From: AC-56 sp963798705
Lineage (GTDB): Bacteria > Actinomycetota > Thermoleophilia > Solirubrobacterales > 70-9
Length of the DNA: 64,000 nt
Reading direction: 5' to 3'
Assembly: GCA_963798705.1 (NCBI GenBank)
Contig: CAWCTW010000003.1
Span: 248,001 to 312,000, forward strand
Positions within the stretch are counted from its first letter, which is position 1, and each line of letters starts with the position of its first letter. The notes below the pieces were generated by a model. That model worked only from the letters and a program-made list of their open reading frames with translations. It was not told where the DNA came from and searched no databases. A program made the translations under genes and the position numbers. This document shows positions 34,215 through 42,745 of this stretch, piece after piece.

Positions 34215-35129
34215 CCGCGGACGCCCGAGCCGACCTCCTCGGACAGGTCCCTGAAGCCGAGCCCCCCGGGCGCGGGCACGCAGGTCGGGGTGCAGCAGGT
34301 GGCCGAGCAGCTCGACGCCCTCCACCAGCCGGGGGCCGGGGCGGGAGAACGACGAGGCGGCGTCGACGGCGTAGACCGCGTGGGTGTCGAGCCGTTCGAG
34401 CTCCGCCCGGTGGTCCAGCGCCTGCTCGGAGGCTTCCTTCGCGTACAGACCGCAGGGCATCGCCACGGCCACGTCGGGCCGGGCGGCGGCGAGCTCGTCC
34501 CAGGCGACGACGCACGAGTCACGCCCCGGCTCGCCGGCCACGCTGCGCCCGCCGGCCAGCTCGACCATCTCCGGGACCCAGTGGCCGCCGGCGTAGGGCG
34601 GGGCGAGCCACTCCAGAGTGGCAACGCGAGGGCGGGGAGCGCCGCCGACGGCATCCCTGACCTCGTTGAGGCGCCGCTGGAGCTCGCCGCGCAACACCTC
34701 GCCGCGCTCGGGCACGCCGGCCGCCTCCGCCAGCCGGACCTGGTCGTCCAGCACCTCGCCGAGGGTCTTCGGATCGAGCGAGATCACCTCGGGCCTCGAG
34801 GGCAGCCTTCCGGCGACCTCGCGAACGTCGTCGTAGGACACCGCGCAAACCGCGCACAGCGCCTGCGTGACGATCAGATCCGGACGCACGGCGGCGAGCT
34901 CCGGCTCGTCCAGCTCATACAGGGGATCGCCCCGGCCGGTGACCTCGCGGACCATCGCATCGATGTCCTGCGGCGCGAGGCCCTCGGGGATGACGCTGCG
35001 GGTAAGGCGGGGCAGCCCGAGCGCCTCGGGCGGGTAGTCGCATTCGTGCGTGACGGCGACCACCTGGTCCCCCAGGCCGAGGGCGAAGAGCGATTCCGTC
35101 GCCGAGGGGACGAGGCTCGCGATTCGCAT
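34211..35129 (-). CDS. Cobalamin/iron-type ABC transporter substrate-binding protein (BtuF-like), C-terminal frameshift
   Basis: A periplasmic-binding-fold protein of about 300 residues. It opens MRIASLVPSATESLFALGLG, then VVAVTHECDYP, and includes LIVTQALCAVCAVSYDDVRE, all typical of the BtuF-like group that lacks a normal lipobox signal. After HPDL near the end, the frame runs off antisense to the rhomboid gene. Changing one base in the run of six C at 34262-34267 lets it end GLGFRDLSEEVGSGVRG at the TAG at 34211. I annotate that corrected end. No permease or ATPase partner is adjacent, and no signal peptide is evident. Confidence 0.8.
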
Positions 35130-35364
35130 GGGACGACTATGGCACGGCCCACCGGCTAGGAGCGACGCCGTCGCGCTTCTCGTTGAGGTAAGCCACCCAT
35201 CCTTCCTCACGGCCGCGCTCAGCGAGCGGCAGCCAAGGCACCGGCGAGGTGGAAGATCGGCCGGTCGGGCGCTCGAATTCGATCCAATCTCAGCGGGCGG
35301 CAGCTAGTCCACCTGTGAGGGGGAAAATCTGCCGCTCGCTGGGAACGACTAGGCTGGAACCTGA

Positions 35365-35652
35365 ATGGCGGAGCTGCTCAAAGACAACGAGATCGAGTCG
35401 CGTCTCGCCGAGGTGGACGGCTGGAGGCGCGAGGGCGACGCGATCGTCAAGTCGTTCAAGAACGACGACTTCGTCGGCTCCGTGCGGTTCGTGGACGCCC
35501 TCGTGGAGCCCGCGGAGGACATGGGCCACCATCCGGATCTCTCGATCTCCTGGGACGAGGTCACGGTGTCGATCACCAACCACGCGGCGGGCGGACTCAC
35601 CGGGAACGACTTCGAGCTCGCCAAGCGAATCGACGGCATCGCCGCCCGCTAG
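35365..35652 (+). CDS. 4a-hydroxytetrahydrobiopterin dehydratase (pterin-4a-carbinolamine dehydratase)
   Basis: A 95-residue enzyme that dehydrates 4a-hydroxytetrahydropterin so that aromatic amino-acid hydroxylases can reuse their cofactor; it can also act in molybdopterin-related roles. The active-site signature is EDMGHHPDLSISWDEV followed by ITNHAAGGLTGNDFELA. The ATG begins MAELLKDNEIESRL. A phenylalanine hydroxylase is not visible in the window, but hppD and hmgA for the next steps of phenylalanine and tyrosine breakdown are 30 kb away. Confidence 0.92.
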   Translation: MAELLKDNEIESRLAEVDGWRREGDAIVKSFKNDDFVGSVRFVDALVEPAEDMGHHPDLSISWDEVTVSITNHAAGGLTGNDFELAKRIDGIAAR

Positions 35653-35671
35653 GCGTTCGACGGGAACCAGC

Positions 35672-35831
35672 GGCTTGATGTGGGCTCCCCCACGCACGCC
35701 TGGCGGCACGGCCACGCGCATGGCGGCGTCCGCAGCCGGCTCGCGTAGCGCTGCCACGCCACGCCGCCTGCGGGACTTGCCAGCCGTGCTTGCGCACTCG
35801 CCAGTCGCACGCGCGGGGCCCACATCAAGCC
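35672..35831. repeat. Inverted repeat enclosing a structured 130-base non-coding segment
   Basis: GGCTTGATGTGGGC at 35672-35685 is matched exactly by its reverse complement GCCCACATCAAGCC at 35818-35831. With one bulge the pairing extends by about three more bases. The enclosed sequence is itself rich in short complementary pieces. It lies between the pterin dehydratase stop and wecB. It could be a terminator structure, a non-coding RNA, or the remains of a palindromic insertion. Confidence 0.65.
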
Positions 35832-35848
35832 TCTACGCTCCCGCCGCG

Positions 35849-36931
35849 ATGCGCATCGTCTGCGTAGTCGGGACGCGCCCGAACATCGTCAAGATGGCGC
35901 CCGTCGTGGGGGCGCTTCAGCGGCGCTTCCCTGGGTGGCGGACCGTGACGGTCCACACCGGCCAGCATTACGACAGGCTGATGTCGGAGGTGTTCGTGGA
36001 GGAGCTCGGCATGCCGAAGCCAGAGCACGTCCTCGGCGTGGGATCCGGCACGCACGCCGAGCAGATCGCCAGGGTGCTGGAGCGCCTTCGCCCGGTGCTC
36101 GCCGTGGAGGAGCCCGACCTCGTCCTGGTCCCCGGCGACGTCAACTCGACGCTCGGCGCGGCGCTGTGCGCGGACAAGCTGGGGATCGCGGTCGGGCACG
36201 TCGAGTCCGGCCTGCGCAGCTTCGATCGCTCGATGCCCGAGGAGACGAACCGCATCGCCACCGACCACCTCTCGGCGCTCTGCTTCCTGCACTCGCAGGA
36301 GGCGATCGAGAACCTGCGCGCCGAGGAGGTGGGGGAGGAGCGGATGAAGTTCGTCGGCAACACGATGATCGACAGCCTGGTCGCGCTCGAGCCGCGCATC
36401 CGGGAGCGCCACGCCGCCGCGTCGCTGGGCGTCGAGCCGGGCACCTACGTCCTCGTCACGCTGCACCGTCCCGCGCTCGTGGACGGGCCGCTGCTGGCGG
36501 AGGCGATGTCGGCGCTGTCGGTGGTGGCTCGGGAGCTTCCAGTCGTCTTCCCGGTCCATCCGCGAACGCGGAAGATGCTGGCCGGCGTCGACTACCCGGG
36601 CGTGACCCTGAGCGACCCGGCGGGATACCTGGACTTCCTCTCGCTCGAGTCCGAGGCCGCCGCCGTGCTCACGGACTCCGGCGGGATCCAGGAGGAGACG
36701 ACCTATCTCGGCATTCCGTGCTTCACCCTGCGTGACAACACCGAGCGTCCGGTGACGATCCGGGCCGGCACGAACACGCTCCTGGGGCTGGATCCGGCCC
36801 GCATCGCGGAGATCCCGGCGCTGCTGCGCGGCCGCGGCGCCGGGCGGAGGGGCCATGGCGACGGTGAGGGCCCGGAGCTATGGGATGGGCATGCGGCCGA
36901 GAGGGTGGCCGATGTCCTCGCGGATTGGTAG
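35849..36931 (+). CDS. wecB: UDP-N-acetylglucosamine 2-epimerase (non-hydrolysing)
   Basis: This 360-residue enzyme interconverts UDP-GlcNAc and UDP-ManNAc for cell-wall or surface polysaccharides. It has the GT-B fold and family motifs: VVGTRPNIVKMAPVV, HTGQHYD, PGDVNSTLGAAL, HVESGLRSFDRSMPEE, TLHRPALVDGP, LTDSGGIQEE and DNTERPVTIRAGTNTLLG. The ATG at 35849 begins the conserved strand; the frame is open further upstream only across the inverted repeat. No dehydrogenase or transferase partner is next to it. Confidence 0.93.
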   Translation: MRIVCVVGTRPNIVKMAPVVGALQRRFPGWRTVTVHTGQHYDRLMSEVFVEELGMPKPEHVLGVGSGTHAEQIARVLERLRPVLAVEEPDLVLVPGDVNSTLGAALCADKLGIAVGHVESGLRSFDRSMPEETNRIATDHLSALCFLHSQEAIENLRAEEVGEERMKFVGNTMIDSLVALEPRIRERHAAASLGVEPGTYVLVTLHRPALVDGPLLAEAMSALSVVARELPVVFPVHPRTRKMLAGVDYPGVTLSDPAGYLDFLSLESEAAAVLTDSGGIQEETTYLGIPCFTLRDNTERPVTIRAGTNTLLGLDPARIAEIPALLRGRGAGRRGHGDGEGPELWDGHAAERVADVLADW

Positions 36932-36941
36932 CTTCCGAGCG

Positions 36942-37562
36942 GTGCGGCTCCCGAGCCTCGTCCCTCGCGACCGGGTGTTCTTCGACCTCTTCAACGAGTC
37001 GGGCCAGAACACGCTCCGAGCCGCTCGCATGCTCCAGCAGATGCTCCAGGGATGGCCCGACGACAGCGGGCTCGCCCGCGAGATCCTGCTCGCCGAGCAG
37101 GAGGGCGACCGCATCACCCACGACATCGTCCAGCGGGTGAACAGCACGTTCGTCACGCCGATCGACGGCGAGGACATCTACGCGCTGGCGACGCAGCTCG
37201 ACGACATCGTCGACTTCATCGAGGAGACCGCGGACTTCATGGGCCTCTACAAGATCGAGGCGCCGATGGAGCAGGCGCAGGCGATGGCCGACGTGCTGGT
37301 CAAGTCCTGCGAGCAGCTCGCGACCATCCTGGCCAAGCTGCGGGGCTTCCAGGGGCTCGAGCAGTACTGGATCGAGATTCACCGGCTCGAGAACGACGGC
37401 GACCGCCTGTATCGGGACGCCGTTGCGGCGCTCTTCGCCAACGGGATCGACCCGATGGTCGTGATCCGCTGGAAGGACATCTTCACGGTCCTCGAGCGGG
37501 CGATCGACGCCACCGAGACGGCGGCGCATATCCTCGAGGGAATCGTCATCAAGAACGCCTGA
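36942..37562 (+). CDS. DUF47 (PhoU-like) protein, phosphate transporter partner
   Basis: A 206-residue all-helical PhoU-like protein. Key parts are VFFDLFNESGQNTLRAARML, EGDRITHDIVQRVNSTFVTP (ExxxD metal site), LATQLDDIVDFIEETADF and LENDGDRLYRDAV. DUF47 proteins are co-encoded with Pit transporters and modulate phosphate uptake. The GTG at 36942 gives the standard family length; an ATG at 36912 would add ten residues. Its stop overlaps the pit start (TGATG), so the two are coupled. Confidence 0.88.
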   Translation: MRLPSLVPRDRVFFDLFNESGQNTLRAARMLQQMLQGWPDDSGLAREILLAEQEGDRITHDIVQRVNSTFVTPIDGEDIYALATQLDDIVDFIEETADFMGLYKIEAPMEQAQAMADVLVKSCEQLATILAKLRGFQGLEQYWIEIHRLENDGDRLYRDAVAALFANGIDPMVVIRWKDIFTVLERAIDATETAAHILEGIVIKNA

Positions 37563-38659
37563 TGCAGAACGACGTCGTGATGGTCATCGTCGTCGCCACG
37601 GCGCTGGCGTTCGACTTCACCAACGGGTTCCACGACACGGCCAACGTGGTCGCGACGTCGATCTCCACTCGGGCGATGCCACCGCGGGTGGCGGTGACCT
37701 ACGCGGCGGCGCTGAACTTCGCCGGCGCCTTCATCTCGCTCGCCGTGGCGGCCACCGTCGCCGACGAGGTGGTCAGCGCCGGCGCGATCACCCCGACGGT
37801 CGTGTTCGCGGGCTTGATCGGCGCGATCTCCTGGAACCTCGTCACCTGGTACTTCGGTCTCCCGTCGAGCTCCTCGCACGCGCTCATCGGCGGCGTGGTG
37901 GGAGCGGCGTTCGCCGCCGCCGGCCCGAGCGCCGTGATGGGCGACGGCGTCCTCGGCAAGGTGCTGATCCCGGCGGTGATCGCCCCGATCGTGGCATTCG
38001 TCGTCGGCGGCGCCGCGATCGTGGTCTGCTACCGCGTGGTCGGGCGGCTGCGACCCGGACAGGTGGCGCGTGGGTACCGGCTCGGGCAGGTTGTCTCGGG
38101 GGGTCTGCTCGCGCTGGCGCACGGGACGAACGACGCCCAGAAGACGATGGGTGTGATCACCCTGGCCCTCGTCGCGAACGGGAGCCTGGCTTCGGGCTCG
38201 GAGCCCCCGACCTGGGTGATCGTCTCGGCGGCGAGCGCGATCGCGCTCGGCACCTATTCCGGAGGCTGGCGCATCATCCGCACCATGGGCACCCGCATCA
38301 TCCGCATGGACGCGGCGCAGGGATTCTCCGCCTCCGGCGCCGGCGCGGCCGTGATCCTGGCCTCCTCGCACTTCGGCTTCCCGCTCTCGACCACCCAGGT
38401 GATCAGCGGCGGTGTGATGGGGGCGGGCGCCGGCAAGCGCGTCTCGGCCGTCCGCTGGGGGGTCGCCGGCAACATCGTGGTCGCCTGGCTCCTGACCTTG
38501 CCCGCCGCCGCCGGGATCGGAGCGCTCACATACGGGGTGACCCGGATCTTCGGCACCGGCGCGGCCGGCGCGATCGTCGTCAGCGCCGCTGCCGTCGCCC
38601 TCGTCGCGGCCGCGTTCACCCGTCGGATCAGGGCCGGGACGCCGGTTCCGGCACCCTAG
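37562..38659 (+). CDS. pit: Low-affinity inorganic phosphate transporter, Pit family
   Basis: A 365-residue permease that carries phosphate, usually as a metal-phosphate complex, using the proton or sodium gradient. The two family repeats are clear: DFTNGFHDTANVVATSISTR at the start and LALAHGTNDAQKTMGVITLA in the middle. GLPSSSSHALIGGVVGAAF and FPLSTTQVISGGVMGAGAG are the paired half-helix loops. About ten membrane helices are predicted. It is coupled to the DUF47 gene. Confidence 0.95.
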   Translation: MQNDVVMVIVVATALAFDFTNGFHDTANVVATSISTRAMPPRVAVTYAAALNFAGAFISLAVAATVADEVVSAGAITPTVVFAGLIGAISWNLVTWYFGLPSSSSHALIGGVVGAAFAAAGPSAVMGDGVLGKVLIPAVIAPIVAFVVGGAAIVVCYRVVGRLRPGQVARGYRLGQVVSGGLLALAHGTNDAQKTMGVITLALVANGSLASGSEPPTWVIVSAASAIALGTYSGGWRIIRTMGTRIIRMDAAQGFSASGAGAAVILASSHFGFPLSTTQVISGGVMGAGAGKRVSAVRWGVAGNIVVAWLLTLPAAAGIGALTYGVTRIFGTGAAGAIVVSAAAVALVAAAFTRRIRAGTPVPAP

Positions 38660-38665
38660 GGGACG

Positions 38666-38905
38666 ATGGCGGCGACCATCCTCGACACCAAGGCGCTGCT
38701 GGAGACCGTCGTCTCGGCGTTCATCGCCGGCGTCGGCGTGACCCTCATCTTCTCGCTCGCGATCGTGGGGGCCTCGAGGTTCGCCGACATGAACCGCGAC
38801 GGCCGCCCGGTGGCGGCGATCGCGTTCGGGGCCATGGGGATCGTCGCCCTGCTCGCCGCCCTGGCGGCCGTGACGGTGGGGATCATCGTGATGACCCGGA
38901 AGTAG
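38666..38905 (+). CDS. Small two-helix membrane protein after pit
   Basis: A 79-residue protein with two hydrophobic helices (FIAGVGVTLIFSLAIVGASR and AFGAMGIVALLAALAAVTVG) and a short polar loop between them. It begins 6 bases after the pit stop, in the same operon. Similar small proteins accompany Pit-DUF47 in related genomes, by my recollection. The function is unknown. Confidence 0.65.
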   Translation: MAATILDTKALLETVVSAFIAGVGVTLIFSLAIVGASRFADMNRDGRPVAAIAFGAMGIVALLAALAAVTVGIIVMTRK

Positions 38906-38906
38906 G

Positions 38907-39272
38907 ATGGGCGGCGTGCTGCGGACCGTCAGGAACATCGCGATCATCGCGATCATCGCCGTGCCGGTGGCGTTCGTGCCCGGCGGCGGCGGGGTGGCGG
39001 CCGGGATCCTCGCGGCGCTCGCCATGGGCTTCCTCGCCTCGATCGCGGCGGCGGTGCGACAGGTGTACCGGGAGAATCGCCTGACGTTCGATTCGTTGCC
39101 CGACGACCAGCGCGCCGTCCTGTTCGGCGCCCTGGGAGTCATCGTCCTGATGATCGCCGGAGCCGGCAAGATGCTCGGCGGGGGTGGCCTCGGCGCCGTG
39201 ATCTGGGTGACGCTGATGGCCTGCGCGGTGATCGCGATCATCGCCGTGTGGATGCGGGCGCACTCGTACTGA
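38907..39272 (+). CDS. Membrane protein, hypothetical
   Basis: A 121-residue protein with two hydrophobic blocks. The first is IAIIAVPVAFVPGGGGVAAG plus ILAALAMGFLASIAAAV. The second holds GALGVIVLMIAGAGKMLGGG and VIWVTLMACAVIAIIAVWM. A soluble middle (RENRLTFDSLPDDQRAVLF) separates them. It starts 1 base after the previous stop, so it ends the wecB-DUF47-pit group. I do not recognise the family. Confidence 0.6.
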   Translation: MGGVLRTVRNIAIIAIIAVPVAFVPGGGGVAAGILAALAMGFLASIAAAVRQVYRENRLTFDSLPDDQRAVLFGALGVIVLMIAGAGKMLGGGGLGAVIWVTLMACAVIAIIAVWMRAHSY

Positions 39273-39405
39273 GGGCGCACTCGCACTGAGCCGGGGCGGC
39301 CCCCGGGCGAGCCGGGATCGCCCGCCGGTGATTCGCCACCACCAGGCGCGCCTCTCGATACACCTCGCGTCCCACCGGTGCGCCTCCGCGGCCTAGCTTC
39401 GCAGC

Positions 39406-39753
39406 ATGGCACGGGCACGGAACGACGACGGTCAGGCGTCCGTGGAGCTGGTGGCGGCGATACCGGTGCTCCTGGTGATGACCCTTGCCGCGGCGCAGCT
39501 CGCGATCGCGGGCTACGCGCTGTGGAGCGCGGGCGCCGCCGCGCGGGCCGGAGCGCGCGCCGCGTACGTGGGCCGCGACGGTGCCGCGGCCGCGCGCCGC
39601 TCGCTCCCCACCCCGCTGCGCGACGGGGCCATCGTCAGGGACCGCGACGGCGTCTCGGTCCGGGTCCGGGCCCCGTCGCTCGTTCCCGGCATCCGCTTCG
39701 TGCCGGTCACCGGGCGATCCGCGTTGGGCGTGGGCGATGGCACACCGGGGTGA
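39406..39753 (+). CDS. TadE-like pseudopilin 1
   Basis: A 115-residue protein. The N-terminus has the TadE/TadG signature: a short charged piece ending in DDGQASVELVAAIPVLLVMT, then a single long helix (AAAQLAIAGYALWSAGAAAR). A small extracellular part follows. It probably sits in the membrane and enters a Tad-type pilus or a related secretion apparatus. The next TadE-like gene overlaps it by 17 bases. No Tad ATPase is in the window. Confidence 0.75.
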   Translation: MARARNDDGQASVELVAAIPVLLVMTLAAAQLAIAGYALWSAGAAARAGARAAYVGRDGAAAARRSLPTPLRDGAIVRDRDGVSVRVRAPSLVPGIRFVPVTGRSALGVGDGTPG

Positions 39754-40078
39754 GGAAGGCCAGGCGAGCCTCGAGCTCATCGCCGGCATACCGGCGTTGC
39801 TGCTCGCTGGGCTCGTCGCGCTCCAGCTTCTGGCGACGGGTTACTCACTGACCCTCGCCGACGGCGCGGCCGAGGCCGGAGCGATGGCGCTCGCGGCCGG
39901 CAAGCCCCCCGCGTCGGCGGTCCGCGAGGCGTTGCCCGGGTGGGCGCGCCGCCGGAGCCACGTGGACGTCCACGGCGGGCGTCTCACGGTCCGGCTCGAG
40001 CCTCCTTCGCCGCTCGCAACGGTCTCGCGGCGCCTCGAGGTGAGCTCCTCGACGTGGGTCAGGAGGCCGGCACGATGA
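39737..40078 (+). CDS. TadE-like pseudopilin 2
   Basis: A 113-residue protein similar in layout to the previous one: EEGQASLELIAGIPALLLAG, then a helix continuing LVALQLLATGYSLTLADGAA, and a soluble C-terminal part. Its start lies inside the end of TadE-like 1 and its stop overlaps the next start (ATGA), so three genes are translated in a chain. Confidence 0.75.
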   Translation: MAHRGEEGQASLELIAGIPALLLAGLVALQLLATGYSLTLADGAAEAGAMALAAGKPPASAVREALPGWARRRSHVDVHGGRLTVRLEPPSPLATVSRRLEVSSSTWVRRPAR

Positions 40079-42114
40079 CCGACTCGGGGACGCTGGTGGA
40101 GGTTGCCGGCCCGGCGCCGGCCTCCGGGCGTCGAGAGCTCGTCCTCGCAACGAGCCTGGGCGAGGCGAAGGGCGGGCTCGCCGTCGCGGCGGCCGTCGGC
40201 GTCGTGCTCTCCAGCGAGCGCCCGGCCGTGCTGCTCGGCGAGCTCGGCGCGAGCGACCGGCGGCCCCCGACCATGCTCGCGGCGGCCAGGGCGCGGGAGC
40301 TCGAGGATGCGCTTCGCGCCGAGGGCTTCGACCGCGCGGCGGCCCGCGGCCGTCTGTGCTGGCTCTGCCTCGAGCCGGCGACCGATGCGCTCGATGAGAT
40401 GCGGCGGGCGGTCGACGCGCTTCCCCACCGGGCGCTGGCGATCGCGCACCTGCCGGCCGGCCTGTGGCGGGCGGCGCTCAGCGGGGCCGTTCCGCCGCCC
40501 GCCGGCGCCCTGCTTCGCGCGGACCTCGCGCGCGACCGCTCGCTCGCGGCGATGAGCGTGATCGAGCTGAGGGCCGCAGGAGTTCCCGTCCGGGTCGCGC
40601 CGCGAGCACCCGGGCGCATCGCTTCCCGCCGGGCCCTCGCCGGCCTCGAGGCCGGAGGAGCCGCATCCCGGCGCGCCTCGCGTCTGGCGCGGGGCCTCAT
40701 GACGCGCCGACCGTACCCGAGCGCATCACGCCTCGACGGCCCCGGGGGGCTCACCGCCCAACGCGGCCAGGCGCTCCTCGTGATCGTCGGCGCGGTCTTC
40801 GCGATCATGCTCTGTGCGGCCGTGCTCACCGCGCTTGGTGGGGCGGTCACCGGGACGGCCCGGGTGCAGCGCGCCGCCGACCTGGCAGCGCTCTCGGGCG
40901 CCCGCTCGCTGCGCGACGACTTCACCCGGCTGTTCACGCCCACTCGCCTGCCGAGCGGCACCCCGAACCCCCGGCATCTGGACAAGGACGAATACCTCGC
41001 CCGCGCCGCCGCGGCAGCCAGGGAGGCGGCGGCTCGCAACGGGGTGGACCCGGACCGGGTTCGGGTGTCCTTTCCCGACCGCGAGACGTTCGCGCCAACC
41101 CGGGTGAAGGCCTCGGTCACCGCCGTCCTCGATCCGCGGTCGCGCCCACGACGGGGCGGCCGCGGAGACCATCGCGACATGGTTGCGATCGAGGCGACCG
41201 GCGTCGCCCAGGCCTCGGCACCGTCGACCGGTGCCGCGACGCAGCCCAGCATGGCAAGCGGGGGCGGCTACGCGGGCCCGCTGGCCTACCGGCAGGGCAA
41301 GCCGATGCGGCCGGACGTCGCCGAGGCGTTCGACCGCATGGCGGCCGCCGCGAGCCGCGACGGGATCAACCTCCTGGTCAACTCGGCGTTTCGCTCCGAC
41401 GCCGAGCAGGCAGAGCTGTGGCAGCAGAATCCCGACCCGCGCTGGGTCGCTCCGCCGGGCCACTCGCTGCACCGCTGTGCGACCGAGCTGGACCTGGGCC
41501 CATCCTCCGCCTACGGGTGGCTCGCCACGCACGCACCGCGCTTCCAGTTCCTGAAGCGATATTCGTGGGAGCCCTGGCACTTCGGCTTCACCGGCGGACC
41601 GGCGCCGTGCTCGAGTGCCGCGGACGCGATCGGGATGCCGGCGGGCGGCGGCGGGGAGGGCGCGCCGAGCTCCGGACTGCCCGGGTTCGTGCCGCATCGC
41701 GTTCGCGATCCGATCCTGCGCTCCGCGTCGCGGTGGAACGTCTCGGTCGGACTGCTCGCCGCCCAGCTGATGGCGGAGTCGAACTTCAACCCGTTCGCTG
41801 TGTCGCCGGCCGGCGCCCAGGGGATCGCGCAGTTCATGCCCGGAACCGCGTCGCTCTATGGACTCGACGACCCCTTCGACGCGCCGGCCGCAATCGACGC
41901 TCAGGCCCACCTGATGTCCGATCTCTTGGACGAGTTCGGTGGCTCGGTCTCGCTGGCGCTCGCCGCCTACAACGCGGGCCCGGGAGCGGTCGAGGGATGC
42001 CAGTGCGTACCGGACATACTCGAGACGCAGGCTTACGTGGCGCGGATCCTGGGCCTGATGGGCGGGGCGGGCGAGCTGGTCACGCCGACGCTCGAGGTGC
42101 GGCTGGTGGGGTGA
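40075..42114 (+). CDS. Multi-domain fusion: unknown N-domain, TadG-like helix, VanY-type D,D-carboxypeptidase and SLT lytic transglycosylase
   Basis: One open reading frame of 679 residues. Residues 1-205 (ELVLATSLGEAKGGLAVAAA) are unassigned and recall a P-loop or CpaE-like fold without Walker motifs. From about 225 comes a TadG-like opening (QRGQALLVIVGAVFAIMLCA, AADLAALSGARSL). Residues 400-510 are a VanY-like carboxypeptidase with HSLHRCATELDLG and EPWHFGF zinc ligands. Residues 560-668 are a soluble lytic transglycosylase with catalytic glutamate in LMAESNFNP and GIAQFMPGTASLYG and AAYNAGPGAV. An ATG at 40699 could start a second protein, but no stop separates the parts. It would open peptidoglycan for the pilus made with the TadE-like genes. 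Confidence 0.82.
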   Translation: MTDSGTLVEVAGPAPASGRRELVLATSLGEAKGGLAVAAAVGVVLSSERPAVLLGELGASDRRPPTMLAAARARELEDALRAEGFDRAAARGRLCWLCLEPATDALDEMRRAVDALPHRALAIAHLPAGLWRAALSGAVPPPAGALLRADLARDRSLAAMSVIELRAAGVPVRVAPRAPGRIASRRALAGLEAGGAASRRASRLARGLMTRRPYPSASRLDGPGGLTAQRGQALLVIVGAVFAIMLCAAVLTALGGAVTGTARVQRAADLAALSGARSLRDDFTRLFTPTRLPSGTPNPRHLDKDEYLARAAAAAREAAARNGVDPDRVRVSFPDRETFAPTRVKASVTAVLDPRSRPRRGGRGDHRDMVAIEATGVAQASAPSTGAATQPSMASGGGYAGPLAYRQGKPMRPDVAEAFDRMAAAASRDGINLLVNSAFRSDAEQAELWQQNPDPRWVAPPGHSLHRCATELDLGPSSAYGWLATHAPRFQFLKRYSWEPWHFGFTGGPAPCSSAADAIGMPAGGGGEGAPSSGLPGFVPHRVRDPILRSASRWNVSVGLLAAQLMAESNFNPFAVSPAGAQGIAQFMPGTASLYGLDDPFDAPAAIDAQAHLMSDLLDEFGGSVSLALAAYNAGPGAVEGCQCVPDILETQAYVARILGLMGGAGELVTPTLEVRLVG

Positions 42115-42133
42115 GCGCCCGGCTCCGACGACT

Positions 42134-42180
42134 ACAACGCCAAGCTGGCGTAGTGCTCGCTGTCTCGCGAGGCAGAAGCG
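42134..42180 (+). repeat. Dispersed repeat, copy 1
   Basis: A copy of the repeat whose core is CGGCAAGCTGGCGTAGTGCT; here it reads CGCCAAGCTGGCGTAGTGCT, continuing to GAGGCAGAAGCG. It lies between the 3' end of the transglycosylase fusion and the 3' end of an NTF2-like pseudogene on the other strand. Confidence 0.7.
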
Positions 42181-42185
42181 CTGAG

Positions 42186-42595
42186 CTACTCCGTCAGCCC
42201 GGCGGCCTTGAGTGCGCCATCTCGGTTCGTGAAGGCTTGGACTCGGATGACCCTTCCACCGCGAAGTGTGTAGAGGCCAGGCCAGCTCTCGTCGATCTCA
42301 AGTTCGCGCATCCGTCCTCTCATTCGCATGGAAGCGACGACGAGATCGCCCGACTCTCGAAAGTCCTGTGCCTCGACGGAGATCTCATCCCAGGCCGCAA
42401 AGAAATCGGCCAGAAGCGACGGACGCCTTCGTATCCGCGGTACTCGCCCCCGGCCAGCACCCCCTCGGGGATCGGGACCCACTCGACACGCGGATCGAAG
42501 AACTCCCTCAGAGCGTCGTCAGGCAGGTCCTCAGCGCCACCCTCACGGAAGCCGGCGAGCAGCCGTCGCACGATCTCCATGTTCTCCTGCTACAT
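42186..42595 (-). pseudogene. NTF2/SnoaL-like protein gene, nonsense and frameshift
   Basis: The ancestral protein can be traced from ATG 42595, where homologues read MSQEN. Here codon 2 is TAG, so the reading would have to restart at the ATG at 42580 (MEIVRRLLAGFREG). The frame breaks near 42405-42415, after EYRGYEGVRRF, and continues in another frame from about LADFFAAWDEISVEAQDFRE to the usual family ending RDGALKAAGLTE. Family members are small cone-shaped alpha+beta barrels of varied function. Two separate lesions make it a decaying gene. Confidence 0.8.
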
Positions 42596-42597
42596 CA

Positions 42598-42700
42598 CTA
42601 CTCCGAGAGCCCGGCGGCTTCGAGGGCCTTCTTTCGCTCGGTGAAGGTCTGCAACCGAACGATCCTTCCGTTCCCTATCTGAATCAGCCAGGCCGCTTGC
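42598..42700 (-). pseudogene. 3' fragment of an NTF2-like gene
   Basis: Only the last 30 or so residues of an NTF2-like protein remain (AAWLIQIGNGRIVRLQTFTE then RKKALEAAGLSE). What precedes it on this strand belongs to a different, oppositely read gene. Its stop is 3 bases from the ancestral start of the neighbouring NTF2 pseudogene, so they were a tandem pair. Confidence 0.7.
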
Positions 42701-42745
42701 GGGATATCGCCAACAACCGACGGCACCGGCGGCGGATCGGCGCGG

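Noticed and set aside
37379..39418. A 679-codon minus-strand frame opposite pit and its neighbours
   Set aside because: It has the histidine-, aspartate- and arginine-rich composition of an antisense shadow.
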